Shown here: piece after piece, positions 16,757-25,807 of the stretch
How the letters are laid out: each line of letters begins with the position of its first letter
Position numbering within the stretch: position 1 is the stretch's first letter
Notes under the pieces: generated by a model
Told to the model about the DNA's origin: nothing
Databases searched by the model: none
Seen by the model: the letters and a program-made list of their open reading frames with translations, nothing else
Translations under genes and position numbers: made by a program
Assembly (NCBI GenBank): GCA_016708875.1
Contig: JADJFA010000004.1
Location: 62,001-126,000, forward strand
DNA: 64,000 nt
Direction: 5' to 3'
From: Lewinellaceae bacterium
GTDB lineage: Bacteria > Bacteroidota > Bacteroidia > Chitinophagales > Saprospiraceae

Positions 16757-18533
16757 CATCAGTGGTAGCATTCAACCTGAATTAACTGCGATTGCAACAG
16801 AATCTTTAGACGATGTAGCTTACTTCCGCATTACATTTCGCCCTTTGAGTGATTCAATTAGGTTTCGTTATGTCTTTGCTTCAGATGAATATCCTGAGTT
16901 TGCCTGTAGCCCATTCAACGACATTTTTGGGTTTTTTCTAAGTGGCCCCAACCCTTCAGGCGGTGATTATAACGACCTGAATATTGCGCTTATCCCTGGC
17001 ACCAACCTACCAGTTGCCATCAACAACTTGCACCCAAACAACCCAAATTATGCCCCCTGTCCTCCGCTGAACGAGCAATATTATCACGATAACGAAGATT
17101 CTAGCGTTCAACCCGTTTACGATGGCTTTACCGATATATTCATTGCCGAGGCGAGTGTTGTTCCCTGTGCAACCTATGAAATGGTAATCGCGATTGCTGA
17201 TGTGCAAGACAGTGCTTATGATTCTGGGGTTTTTTTGGAAGCAAAAAGTTTGGAAAGTAATGTAGAAGTCTTCACTTCGCTCGAAGTCGGAGAAGCCATC
17301 ATTCCTGAAGTCGCCATCGCTGATACTATTTCATTCAGCTTCTCCGATGTTCCTGCTAGCGTGTTGCCATTACAAATCAATATCATTGGTACAGCTTTAA
17401 ATGGCATTGATTATCAGTCCATTGATTCGATCACATTTATAAACTCCCCTGGAGAGATCGTCCATTTTGTCATCCAGCCAATTCCTGATTCTTTGAATGA
17501 ACAAATTGAGACGGTGGAATTCATTATCTCCAGCACTGCCGGCAATGGCTGTATCATGAAAACTTTTACCCTGTATATTGCCGACCCCGATTCGCTCTAT
17601 TCCCCGACCGATACTGTTTTGCTCTCCTTCAATGGCACAGCAGTCCTCTCGGTTTCGCCCACAGTGGTATCGAACAATACCTGGAGCTTTTCGAACACGA
17701 CGCCCCAGCAAATCGCTCCAATAGTTACCTTGATTCAATCCGACATAGAGGTAGAAATCCCGTTCGATGTCTTGCATGATATTTCAACGCTGGAATCTGT
17801 TTGTTTTAATATCCAACACGGCTGGGACGACGACCTTGATATCTATCTGATGGCTCCCAATGGCCATTTCGTTGAACTTAGCACCGATAATGGCTCCAAC
17901 GGAGACAACTATACCAACACTTGCTTTAGTCCATCTGCAAGCCTTGACATCCGGGGTGGATTCCCATTCGCTCCTGCGACTGCCGCTCCATTTTCCGGCT
18001 CTTTCCAGCCGGAAGGTCTATGGAGCGAAATCCTCGGTACGCCTATCTCTGGAACCTGGAAACTAGGGGTCGTGGACGATTTCAATAATTTTACTGGAAC
18101 GCTCTTAGATTGGACTATTACCTTTTCCACCTACCAGCTTGGCAATTTCGAATATCGATGGAGCACAGGCGATTCGAGTGCGAGTTTACTGGTAAATGCA
18201 CCAGGTAATTACAGCGTTACGGTCAGTAATCAGGTAGGATCGTTTTCAAAATTGTTTGTCGTCAAAGAGGGCAGTGTCGGCACCCAAACTCCGTTAATGC
18301 AGGAGCAGGCTTTTCGACTTTTGCCCAATCCCTCTACCGGGGAAACATCTTTGTTATTGGATAAAAACTTGAAAGTCAATGCGCTTAAGGTTTACGATTT
18401 GAATGGCATCCTCTTACTCGAGCAAAATTCAGTTGGCCCTATTTTAGGCGCGGGTAGTTTGCCCAATGGTGTTTATATCGTCACACTCGAATGCGCTGAA
18501 GGCATATTCGTACAGAAAATGTTGCGCTGGTAG
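16611..18533 (+). CDS. Main part of a choice-of-anchor L protein with P-domain and T9SS tail (frameshifted)
   Basis: True coding in this frame begins at about 16650 (IDGDSSIGLQRGLILTTG). The anchor-L domain contains FRYVFASDEYPEF, NDIFGFFLSGPNPSGGDYND and ALIPGTNLPVAINNLHP. A Calx-beta-like stretch follows (about 235-330 of this frame). Next is a proprotein-convertase P-domain-like module (LESVCFNIQHGWDDDLDIYL, GTWKLGVVDDFNNFTGTLLDW), then a T9SS type A tail (FRLLPNPSTGETSLLL to VQKMLRW). It is expected to be a secreted or surface-attached adhesin-like protein. No catalytic residues are recognised. The nominal ATG at 16611 is an artefact of the frameshift. Confidence 0.8.
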   Translation: MSNQIMILGRLVFFIDGDSSIGLQRGLILTTGFAEEATEPGSVWASNANISGSIQPELTAIATESLDDVAYFRITFRPLSDSIRFRYVFASDEYPEFACSPFNDIFGFFLSGPNPSGGDYNDLNIALIPGTNLPVAINNLHPNNPNYAPCPPLNEQYYHDNEDSSVQPVYDGFTDIFIAEASVVPCATYEMVIAIADVQDSAYDSGVFLEAKSLESNVEVFTSLEVGEAIIPEVAIADTISFSFSDVPASVLPLQINIIGTALNGIDYQSIDSITFINSPGEIVHFVIQPIPDSLNEQIETVEFIISSTAGNGCIMKTFTLYIADPDSLYSPTDTVLLSFNGTAVLSVSPTVVSNNTWSFSNTTPQQIAPIVTLIQSDIEVEIPFDVLHDISTLESVCFNIQHGWDDDLDIYLMAPNGHFVELSTDNGSNGDNYTNTCFSPSASLDIRGGFPFAPATAAPFSGSFQPEGLWSEILGTPISGTWKLGVVDDFNNFTGTLLDWTITFSTYQLGNFEYRWSTGDSSASLLVNAPGNYSVTVSNQVGSFSKLFVVKEGSVGTQTPLMQEQAFRLLPNPSTGETSLLLDKNLKVNALKVYDLNGILLLEQNSVGPILGAGSLPNGVYIVTLECAEGIFVQKMLRW

Positions 18534-18606
18534 CCTTGAATATCAGTTAGCATAAATTCAGACACATGACGCGGTAAACTTGGAAGAGTATTTGGAACCT
18601 TGCAGG

Positions 18607-19473
18607 ATGGTTTTTACAAATAGAATCAAGGTTGAAACTTTCCGAAAGTTTTTAACTTTCGGAAAGTTGGTGCTTATTGGCTTCTGCCTGCTCACACTTC
18701 CGACTAAAGCACAAAGCACTGACAATCAAGGCATCATCGTCGGGGCAGAACGGCTTGAAGTACTCTTGCGTTTGGTTGAAGGAAAAGAAGTAGCCCTGGT
18801 GGTGAACCATTCTTCAATGGTAGGAAACACCCATCTGGTGGATACGCTGCATAGTCTTGGAGTATGTATCTCCGTCATTTTTGCACCCGAACACGGCTTT
18901 CGGGGTGATGCCGACGCGGGAGAACATGTTTACGATGGATTTGACCTTCGCACCGGAGCGGCTATTGTGTCGCTTTATGGCAAGCATCGTAAGCCTACTC
19001 CGGAAGATTTAATTGGAACCGAGGTAGTAGTCTTTGATATTCAGGATGTTGGAGCGCGGTTTTACACCTACATCAGTACCTTGTTTTATGTTCTGGAGGC
19101 TTGTGCTGAAAATGGAAAAGATGCCATTGTGCTCGACCGACCCAATCCGAATGGACATTATGTAGACGGCCCGGTACTCGACCCAAGGCTGACCTCGTTC
19201 GTAGGCATTGCACCGCTCCCAATCGTTCACGGCTGCACAGTGGGCGAATTGGCAAAACTTTTCGTGGGCGAGTTCTGGATATACAAACCTGAAAGCCTGC
19301 GGCTGTTTGTGATACCTTGTTTAAACTACACGCATTCAACCCCTTACGAGCTTCCTGTCCCACCCTCCCTAACCTCCCCACCACAAGGTCCGTGTTGTTG
19401 TATCCCTCGCTGTGTCTTTTTGAAGGCAGCACTTGCAGTGTTGGGCGGGGCACAGATTGGCCTTTTGAAGTAG
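18607..19473 (+). CDS. NamZ-type exo-beta-N-acetylmuramidase (DUF1343, GH171), N-terminal part, frameshifted
   Basis: DUF1343 proteins include NamZ, an exo-beta-N-acetylmuramidase of peptidoglycan recycling (family GH171). Visible motifs are GAERLEVLLRLVEGKEVALV, NHSSMVG, FAPEHGFRGDADAGEHV, TGAAIVSLYGKHRKPTPEDL, VFDIQDVGARFYTYIST, LDRPNPNGHYVDGP and LPIVHGCTVGELAKL. The start at 18607 gives a signal-peptide-like N-terminus whose first part (VETFRKFLTFGKL) is encoded by the palindrome at 18636-18668. The frame is lost at about 19367-19369, where CCCTCCCTAACC should have one more C. The rest continues in the frame of 19317-19835. Confidence 0.82.
   Translation: MVFTNRIKVETFRKFLTFGKLVLIGFCLLTLPTKAQSTDNQGIIVGAERLEVLLRLVEGKEVALVVNHSSMVGNTHLVDTLHSLGVCISVIFAPEHGFRGDADAGEHVYDGFDLRTGAAIVSLYGKHRKPTPEDLIGTEVVVFDIQDVGARFYTYISTLFYVLEACAENGKDAIVLDRPNPNGHYVDGPVLDPRLTSFVGIAPLPIVHGCTVGELAKLFVGEFWIYKPESLRLFVIPCLNYTHSTPYELPVPPSLTSPPQGPCCCIPRCVFLKAALAVLGGAQIGLLK
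18636..18668. repeat. Nested palindrome AACTTTCCGAAAGTT (copy 1) inside the namZ start region
   Basis: Two 15-base arms, AACTTTCCGAAAGTT and AACTTTCGGAAAGTT, lie 3 bases apart and are exact reverse complements. Each arm is itself palindromic around one base. The element is in frame and encodes part of the signal-peptide n-region. The same two arms, also with a 3-base spacer, occur at 53935-53967 inside nadR. Confidence 0.9.
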
Positions 19474-19835
19474 TTGGGCATCCTGATTTCCCCTGCGATT
19501 CTTTCAATTTCCTGCCCCGCCCGAATGCGAGCAACAAATACCCCGTTCACTCAGGCTGGCTATGTGGGGGCTGGGATTTCAGGAAAATCTCGGTGGACTC
19601 GCTTCAGGCTTCCAAACAATTGAGCCTGAATTGGTTGCTAGAGTTTTACCAGCAATTCCCGAACAAGGCAATTTTCTTTCGGGAGGACAATTTTATAGAC
19701 CTCCTGAGTGGCACGAGAAGTTTGAAACAACAAATGTTGGAAGGAAAAACGGAGGCTGAAATCCGCGCGACTTGGGCGGATGACTTGGCGGCATATCGGG
19801 TAATCAGACAGCGATATTTGATTTACCCGGAATAA
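19317..19835 (+). CDS. NamZ-type exo-beta-N-acetylmuramidase, C-terminal part (frameshifted remainder)
   Basis: From about 19370 this frame carries the DUF1343 C-terminus: NLPTTRSVLLYPSLCLFEGS, then SVGRGTDWPFEVVGHPDF, LCGGWDFR, LNWLLEFYQQFPNK and RATWADDLAAYRVIRQRYL. The residues before that point, including the nominal start at 19317, are out-of-frame. Together with the upstream part it gives an enzyme of about 410 residues, the normal family length. A single-base deletion in a C run is the only visible damage. Confidence 0.8.
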   Translation: MFKLHAFNPLRASCPTLPNLPTTRSVLLYPSLCLFEGSTCSVGRGTDWPFEVVGHPDFPCDSFNFLPRPNASNKYPVHSGWLCGGWDFRKISVDSLQASKQLSLNWLLEFYQQFPNKAIFFREDNFIDLLSGTRSLKQQMLEGKTEAEIRATWADDLAAYRVIRQRYLIYPE

Positions 19836-19839
19836 AAAA

Positions 19840-21006
19840 TTACATGGTCAACCGACACTCTCCGTCGCTCCAGGCTACATCCACTTTTCCCCCTTTTTTC
19901 ATCCAATTGACCAATTCAGCGCCCATAAGCTCGGCACGCCAGCCCTTGAGCAGGTCGTGGTCAAAGTCGTCGCTTCCAGACTTAAGCCGGTTGAAATCGC
20001 CTTTGGGGAAAAGCAATGCTGCACTGATTTCATGCTCCAGGCACTGTTTTTTCATAAAATGATAAAGCAGTTCCATGGTCCATTCGCGCTCCGGGTCTTC
20101 AGGCAATGGCCTAGGAATAGAGTCGAGCACCTGCCGTTCTGCCTCTGTGGCCGGGGCTTTCCAGAGTTCTTGCCAAGTCTCGAGGTATTTTTTCCAAACG
20201 CCTTCGGGCATGGTACGGTTGGACTTGAAAGCATTTGGGCCGCCTTTGGTAGAGCGCAACACAGTACTGATATGACGGCTTTGCAACACCGTCTCGCGGG
20301 GAATATTGCTGGACTGGGCACGCTCTATACGCCAACGATATAATCTGAGCAGGAATACCTTTTCACGAAAATCAATTTGATGCACCAAATCGTTGGCAAA
20401 CAATTCCTTGTGCGGGTCAACCACATAGAAATCAAGGCTTTCCCACTTGCGGTTTTCCTCACGTGCCCAGGCTTCGCGATGGTGTTTGCGAAGTTTATTG
20501 GTCAGTTTTTCGTGGAGCGCCGGGAGGTGTTTTACATCCTCAATCGCGTATTCAAGTGCTTTGGGATCAATCGGACGAGCCTCCCAGTTGGCCACGGTAT
20601 GGCTTTTGGCAAGCGTGACGCGAAGTTCCTTTTCGACTATTTTGCCAAACCCCGCAGGGTAGTTGTAACCTACAAAACCTGCGGCGATCTGCGTATCAAA
20701 GGTGTTGCTGGGAACCGTTCCAAAAAGGGTGTAAAGCAGCCGGTAATCGTTGTCGCCTGCGTGGGTGATTTTCAAAATGGCTGGGTCAGCGATAATGTCG
20801 AGCAACTTGCTTAAATCCCTGATCCGCAGTGTATCAATGAGATAGATGTCCGTTTCAGAGACGACTTGAATAAGCCCAAGCACCGGAATGTAGTATTTTT
20901 CGCCCACAAACTCGGTGTCGAAGCCAATCCAGTGGGCAGTGGCGAGCGCGTCCATCACGCGGTCGAAGTCGGTTTGGCTTTCCAGGAAGTGTATTTGATG
21001 ACTCAT
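19840..21006 (-). CDS. rnd: Ribonuclease D
   Basis: 3-prime to 5-prime exoribonuclease of the DEDD family involved in tRNA maturation. The start at 21006 (MSHQIHFLESQTDFDRVMD) lies just after a -7 box; the 18 extra upstream codons would include that promoter and are rejected. Exo motifs are WIGFDTEFVGEKYY (Asp/Glu pair), then HAGDNDYRLL and YAIEDVKHLPALHEKL. An HRDC-like helical C-terminal region follows (about 205-380). At 388 residues it is normal length. The stop lies 5 bases from the convergent namZ stop. Confidence 0.93.
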   Translation of the reverse strand: MSHQIHFLESQTDFDRVMDALATAHWIGFDTEFVGEKYYIPVLGLIQVVSETDIYLIDTLRIRDLSKLLDIIADPAILKITHAGDNDYRLLYTLFGTVPSNTFDTQIAAGFVGYNYPAGFGKIVEKELRVTLAKSHTVANWEARPIDPKALEYAIEDVKHLPALHEKLTNKLRKHHREAWAREENRKWESLDFYVVDPHKELFANDLVHQIDFREKVFLLRLYRWRIERAQSSNIPRETVLQSRHISTVLRSTKGGPNAFKSNRTMPEGVWKKYLETWQELWKAPATEAERQVLDSIPRPLPEDPEREWTMELLYHFMKKQCLEHEISAALLFPKGDFNRLKSGSDDFDHDLLKGWRAELMGAELVNWMKKGGKVDVAWSDGECRLTM

Positions 21007-21013
21007 AAGAGGG

Positions 21014-21021
21014 CAAAGGTA
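21014..21021 (-). promoter_or_regulatory. -7 promoter box of rnd
   Basis: On the minus strand the box reads TACCTTTG, an exact TAnnTTTG, only 8 bases before the start codon at 21006. This implies a very short or leaderless transcript and helps fix the start. No -33 box at ideal spacing was found. Confidence 0.55.
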
Positions 21022-21218
21022 GAAAAGAGTTGTGCCTCTAACAGCACAATGGCGTTTCAATCCGTATTACTGTCTACAAAGTGAAATTCATTTTGTGATT
21101 TGTGGAAAAGAACCTTCTTAAATCATCGTTTTCTTTTCTTTGCTGTTAAATAACTCAAACATCCATCCAATCGCAAAAATCGCTTCAACATCTGACACCA
21201 GCGATTCATAATTATACC

Positions 21219-24200
21219 ATGAAAAAAGTCCTTTTTGGCATCGCCATCTTCATTTTCCTCCTCCTTGCTGCGCTCGTCGCTATCCCCTATCTCTTTAAAG
21301 ACGAGATTGTAGCGCAAGTCAAAACCGCCGCAAACGAAAGCCTGACAGCCAAGTTGGAATTTTCTGACGTGGATATCTCGGTTTTCCGAAATTTTCCAAA
21401 ACTTTCTATCGGGCTTCAAGACCTGGAAATCACCAACGGCCCCGGCCCATTCGAGGGAGTAAAACTCGTGCAATGCGAGCGGCTCGACGTTGCCGTGGAC
21501 CTTTGGTCGGCCATTTTCGGCGATCAAGTCGTGATCAAAGGGCTGTTTTTTAAAAAACCCGACATTAAGGTGTACGCCCTAAGCAACGGACAAGCGAATT
21601 ACGACATTACAAAGCCGGATGATACGGCGGCTAAAACAGCCACGACAGAGGAGGCTGCCCCCGTCAAACTCGAAAGATACGGCATCGAGGAGGGTAAAAT
21701 CCTCTACGACGACCGGGGTCTCGACATGAAGGCCGAAATGGAAGGACTAAACCATTCAGGCTCAGGTGAATTCACTTCCACCTTGTATGATTTGGTGATG
21801 AAAACGGCCATCGAAAAACTCTCCATCAACTACGGTGGAGTTCAATATTTGAGCAATGCACAGGCCGATTGGAATTCTACCTTGGGCGCCGATATGGCGA
21901 ACATGAAGTTCACATTCAAAGAGAATGACTTGAAAGTCAATGATTTGAAACTCTTGCTCAATGGCTGGGTGCAGATGCCCGAAAATTCGGAGGACATCCG
22001 CATGGACCTGACTTTCGGCACGCCCGAAAATACCTTCAAAAGCCTATTGAGTATTATTCCCGGGGCCTACACCAAGGATTACAGCGACGTAAAAGCCAAT
22101 GGTACGGTCCAATTCGCAGGGTTTGTGAAAGGCACTTACAATGAAAAAATATACCCAGCTTTTAAACTGGATTTCAAAGTCGGGAACGCCGATTTCAAAT
22201 ACCCTAGTCTGCCGCTTGGAGTGAGCAATATCAATGTGGATGCTTCTGTTGCGCTCCCGTCTGCGCGTATGAATGATCTTACGGTGAAAATCCCGAAATT
22301 CAGTTTGAAAATCGGCTCCAACCCGCTTGAAGGTTATTTCAACCTAAAAACCCCTGAAAGCGATCCGACGGTTGACATGAAACTTAACGGTACGCTCAAC
22401 CTCGGCGAATTGTCCAAGGCATTCCCAATGGAAGGCGTGCAAGAACTCGCGGGCATCATCAATGCCAACATGACCCTGAAGGCCGCGATGAGCCAAATTG
22501 ATCAAGCGAAGTACGACGAAGTGAACATGGCTGGCACTTTTGGCATGAGCGGCATTACCTACAAATCAGCTGGAACGCCGACAGTAAAAATCAACTCCCT
22601 TGCGACAACAATAACGCCACAACGCGTTGATATTCAAAATTTTGACGCAAAACTTGGCAACAGCGACCTTCGCGCATCCGGTAGCATTGACAATTTGCTG
22701 GCTTATTTCAGCACGACCAAAACCATGCGTGGCAACCTCAATTTCTCCTCCGCATATTTCGATGCAAACGAATGGATGGAGCCTGCCCCTGCAGACGGAA
22801 GCGTGGTGCCAAACGATGTAGCGGAACCTGCCACCACTGCTCCTTTTGACCGCTGGGACTTCACGGTAGATGGCAAAATCGGAAAATTGAAGTACGACAC
22901 TTACGATATTTCAAACCTGACAGCAGCAGGTCATTTCACCCCAAACAAAATGGACATTTCAAGTTTTGGACTGAAACTCGGTGGCACAAGCGACCTGAGC
23001 GGCAGTGGCCAAATCCTGAATGCCTGGAATTATCTTTTTGACAATCAAACAGTTGCGGGAGTAATCAATTTGAACTCGTCTTATTTCGACATCAATCAGT
23101 TCATGACTGAACCTGTAGCCGCTACAACCACCAAGGGGGCTACACCCGCTCCGCCTCCAGCCGAAGCAGTGATTCCTGTCCCCGAAAACATGGACATGAC
23201 GATCAATGCAGATTTTGCCAAAATCAAATACACTACTTACGACCTAAACAACCTCTCGGGGCAAATAATCGTAAAAGACCGGGTTGCCAAGCTGAAAGAC
23301 TGCACCGCAGATGTGTTGGGTGGACAAATCGGTCTCACAGGCGACTACAACACGCAAAACCTTGCCAAACCAACGTTCAACATGGATATGGCGCTGCAAA
23401 ACATGGGCTTCCGCGAATCCTATCAAAACTTTGCAACCATAAAAGCCTTAGCCCCTGTGGCTCAATTGATTGACGGAAAATTCAATACCAAACTTTCGAT
23501 GTCTGGAGGATTGGGCAAAGACATGATGCCCGATTTTAACACGCTTTCAGCGGCGGGGTTTTTAGAAACGATATCTGCCATTTTCAACAATTTCAAACCA
23601 ATGAACGCCATCGGCGAAAAGTTGAATGTTGGCGCGCTGAAGCAATTTCAATTGAAAAACACCAAAAACTGGTTTGAAATCAAAGACGGTAAAGTAACGG
23701 TTAAGCCATTTAATACGACGGTTGGAGATGTCGCCATGCAAATCGGTGGCTCGCACGGTCTCTCCAGCGATATGGAATACCAGGTAATGACGAAAGTGCC
23801 TCGTAAATCCTTGGGAAGCGCAGCCAATACAGGGATTGATTACCTTTCCAAAGAAGCCTCGAAAGTCGGCGTTAACTTAGGACAAGGCGAGTTCATCAAC
23901 GTTCGCTTCGACCTGACTGGTACTCTTTTCAACCCAAAAGTGGCCATGAAAGTCCTTGGTTCCGATGGCCAAAGTACCATCAAAGAAGAAGCAACGGGAG
24001 CAGTAACAGCGGTGGTGGGCAAGGCAAAAGATTCGCTCACCAATATGGCGAACCGTGAGATTGACAATGCCAAACAAAAAGCCCAGGATGCTGCTGACAA
24101 GGCTACTGACAGCCTCAAACGCTTGGCTGACAAGAAGTTGCAAGAGGCCACCGACAAGGCTGCAAAAGAGGCCAAAGACAAAATTGGCGATAAAGCGGGT

Positions 24201-24296
24201 GAGGTACTCGGAACAGAAGGCCAGAAAAAGGTGGACGAAGTGAAAGACAAACTGAACAATTTCGACCCCTTCAAAAAGAAGAAAAAGAACAACTAA
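21219..24296 (+). CDS. AsmA-family protein (large inner-membrane anchored periplasmic protein)
   Basis: 1025 residues. A single N-terminal membrane anchor (about 3-25) is followed by an AsmA-like N-domain (AKLEFSDVDISVFRNFPKLS, LDVAVDLWSAIFGDQVVIKG) and a long repetitive beta region (about 160-900). That region carries DUF748/AsmA-C-type blocks such as LRASGSIDNLLAYF and DLSGSGQILNAWNYLFD. AsmA proteins are bridge-like and thought to help move phospholipids or assemble outer-membrane components. Residues about 935-1025 form a highly charged Lys/Asp/Ala helix (NAKQKAQDAADKATDSLKRL and so on) ending in a poly-Lys tail, which is unlike typical AsmA. The gene stands alone between rnd and the palindrome at 24299. 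Confidence 0.85.
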   Translation: MKKVLFGIAIFIFLLLAALVAIPYLFKDEIVAQVKTAANESLTAKLEFSDVDISVFRNFPKLSIGLQDLEITNGPGPFEGVKLVQCERLDVAVDLWSAIFGDQVVIKGLFFKKPDIKVYALSNGQANYDITKPDDTAAKTATTEEAAPVKLERYGIEEGKILYDDRGLDMKAEMEGLNHSGSGEFTSTLYDLVMKTAIEKLSINYGGVQYLSNAQADWNSTLGADMANMKFTFKENDLKVNDLKLLLNGWVQMPENSEDIRMDLTFGTPENTFKSLLSIIPGAYTKDYSDVKANGTVQFAGFVKGTYNEKIYPAFKLDFKVGNADFKYPSLPLGVSNINVDASVALPSARMNDLTVKIPKFSLKIGSNPLEGYFNLKTPESDPTVDMKLNGTLNLGELSKAFPMEGVQELAGIINANMTLKAAMSQIDQAKYDEVNMAGTFGMSGITYKSAGTPTVKINSLATTITPQRVDIQNFDAKLGNSDLRASGSIDNLLAYFSTTKTMRGNLNFSSAYFDANEWMEPAPADGSVVPNDVAEPATTAPFDRWDFTVDGKIGKLKYDTYDISNLTAAGHFTPNKMDISSFGLKLGGTSDLSGSGQILNAWNYLFDNQTVAGVINLNSSYFDINQFMTEPVAATTTKGATPAPPPAEAVIPVPENMDMTINADFAKIKYTTYDLNNLSGQIIVKDRVAKLKDCTADVLGGQIGLTGDYNTQNLAKPTFNMDMALQNMGFRESYQNFATIKALAPVAQLIDGKFNTKLSMSGGLGKDMMPDFNTLSAAGFLETISAIFNNFKPMNAIGEKLNVGALKQFQLKNTKNWFEIKDGKVTVKPFNTTVGDVAMQIGGSHGLSSDMEYQVMTKVPRKSLGSAANTGIDYLSKEASKVGVNLGQGEFINVRFDLTGTLFNPKVAMKVLGSDGQSTIKEEATGAVTAVVGKAKDSLTNMANREIDNAKQKAQDAADKATDSLKRLADKKLQEATDKAAKEAKDKIGDKAGEVLGTEGQKKVDEVKDKLNNFDPFKKKKKNN

Positions 24297-24298
24297 AA

Positions 24299-24360
24299 AA
24301 GTTTCAAGTATCAAGTTTCAAGTTGGGGAACGCCAACTTGAAACTTGATACTTGAAACTT
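24299..24360. repeat. Perfect palindrome built from CAAGTTTCAAGT
   Basis: 28-base perfect arms (24299-24326 and 24333-24360) with a 6-base loop GGAACG. It starts 2 bases after the AsmA stop and ends 9 bases before the next ATG, so it fills the gap. It could act as a terminator, but there is no T run after the stem. Confidence 0.9.
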
Positions 24361-24369
24361 AATACTGAT

Positions 24370-25053
24370 ATGCACATCCCACTTTGGAAAAAATGGCTGT
24401 CTCACTTCACGCCGCTTACTTTGGAAGAAAGCGCCTCGGAGCAGAACCCCGAACTGAGCGTACTGCTCTCTCGGGGTCGCGTTCAATTGTTGAGTGGGGA
24501 CGCTATTTACTCTTGGGACGATCTCTACAAAAATTTTCTGGTTGCCTTCGACCAGCTGAAAATTGACGAAAGGAAGATTGAGGATGTGTTGTTGCTCGGC
24601 CTTGGCCTCGGTTCCATACCGTTTATGCTCGAAAAGGTGTTCCACCGCCGTTACCACTACACTGCTATAGAATGGGATGAAACGGTGGCTCACCTTGCAG
24701 CCAAATACACCCTCTCGCGCCTCGAAAGTCCTGTTGAAATTATCACTGCCGATGCTGAAATTTTTGTTCAAGTGACTGAGGAACAATTTGATATGCTCAT
24801 CGTGGATATCTTTGAGGACGAAATAACACCGCCACAATTTTGTACCGAAGAATTTCTGAAAACTTGTGCGGTACTTCTGCGCCCCGGAGGGCTTCTGCTT
24901 TTTAATCGCCTCCACGGCGAAGATGTAAGTGTACGTCAGGTGACGGAGCGTTTTTTTGAGCGCAGTTTCAAAAATGTGTTTCCCGAGGCTTGGGCTATTG
25001 ATACTAAAGGGAATTGGATACTTTGTGCCGAAAAAAACTTCACACAGACTTAA
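24370..25053 (+). CDS. Spermidine-synthase-like SAM-binding protein
   Basis: 227 residues from the ATG at 24370; six upstream codons in the open frame belong to the palindrome. It has the spermidine-synthase/methyltransferase fold: LLLGLGLGSIPFML (about 74-87, the nucleotide loop), YTAIEWDETV, IITADAEIFV and FDMLIVDIFEDEI. CAVLLRPGGLLLFNRL follows. Compared with true SpeE it is short and the polyamine-site GGGDG motif is GLGLG, so aminopropyl transfer is uncertain. It is 7 bases upstream of the response regulator and probably in one transcript with the two-component pair. Confidence 0.75.
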   Translation: MHIPLWKKWLSHFTPLTLEESASEQNPELSVLLSRGRVQLLSGDAIYSWDDLYKNFLVAFDQLKIDERKIEDVLLLGLGLGSIPFMLEKVFHRRYHYTAIEWDETVAHLAAKYTLSRLESPVEIITADAEIFVQVTEEQFDMLIVDIFEDEITPPQFCTEEFLKTCAVLLRPGGLLLFNRLHGEDVSVRQVTERFFERSFKNVFPEAWAIDTKGNWILCAEKNFTQT

Positions 25054-25060
25054 CCACACG

Positions 25061-25807
25061 ATGCAAACGCCTGACTCTGAGTCGAATCTACCTTTGCCGG
25101 AAATGCAAAATGGTATGAAGCAAGGAGCGCCTGTAAAGAAAATACTCATCGTAGACGACGAGCCTGACATCCTCGAATTCCTACATTACAACCTTCGGAA
25201 GGAAGGCTATCAGGTTGTTACGGCTCCTGATGGCCTCCAGGCAATACAAGTCGCCGAACGTGAGAAACCCAATCTCATCTTGCTCGACATCATGATGCCG
25301 GAAATGGATGGTGTGGAAACATGTCGTCAGCTCCGTTCCCGAAAAGAGTTTGACGATACGCCTATCGCCTTCCTGACGGCCCGCGACGAGGATTTTTCCC
25401 AGATTGCAGCACTCGATGTAGGCGGCGATGACTACATCACCAAACCGATCAAACCCCGTGTGCTCGTCAGCCGCATCAATGCGCTCCTACGCAGGTCGGG
25501 GCGTGCTACAGAAGAAGAGACAAGGACCATCAGCCTGCACGATTTGGTTATTGATAAAGACAAAGTGTTGGTTTTCAAAGGCGAAAAGATTATTGAACTC
25601 CCTCGTAAAGAATTTGAAATCCTCTGGTTGTTGGCATCAAAACCGGGGCGGGTGTTCACGCGAGAGGAGATATTCGACAAAATTTGGGGCGCAGATGTCA
25701 TTGTTGGCAACCGCACCATTGACGTACACATTCGCAAACTTCGCGAGCATATCGGCGAGACCTACATAAAGACCATGAAGGGCATCGGGTATAAATTTGA
25801 TTTTTAA
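25061..25807 (+). CDS. OmpR/PhoB-family response regulator
   Basis: 248 residues from the ATG at 25061, 7 bases after the previous stop; the frame is open upstream only within that gene. The receiver domain (about 26-140) has the acidic pair VDDEP (D32, D33), the phospho-acceptor Asp76 in LLDIMMPEMDG, and Lys128 in YITKP. The winged-helix DNA-binding domain (about 155-247) has LPRKEFEILWLLASKPGRV, TREEIFDKIWG, IDVHIRKLREHIG and MKGIGYKFDF. It overlaps the kinase gene by one base (TAATG), indicating translational coupling. It resembles PhoB/PhoP regulators; the target regulon is unknown. Confidence 0.94.
   Translation: MQTPDSESNLPLPEMQNGMKQGAPVKKILIVDDEPDILEFLHYNLRKEGYQVVTAPDGLQAIQVAEREKPNLILLDIMMPEMDGVETCRQLRSRKEFDDTPIAFLTARDEDFSQIAALDVGGDDYITKPIKPRVLVSRINALLRRSGRATEEETRTISLHDLVIDKDKVLVFKGEKIIELPRKEFEILWLLASKPGRVFTREEIFDKIWGADVIVGNRTIDVHIRKLREHIGETYIKTMKGIGYKFDF

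Noticed and set aside
24299..24360. Ordinary Rho-independent terminator of the AsmA gene
   Set aside because: The stem is long, AT-rich, lacks a following T tract and belongs to the same word class as other gap fillers; a terminator role is possible but not shown.
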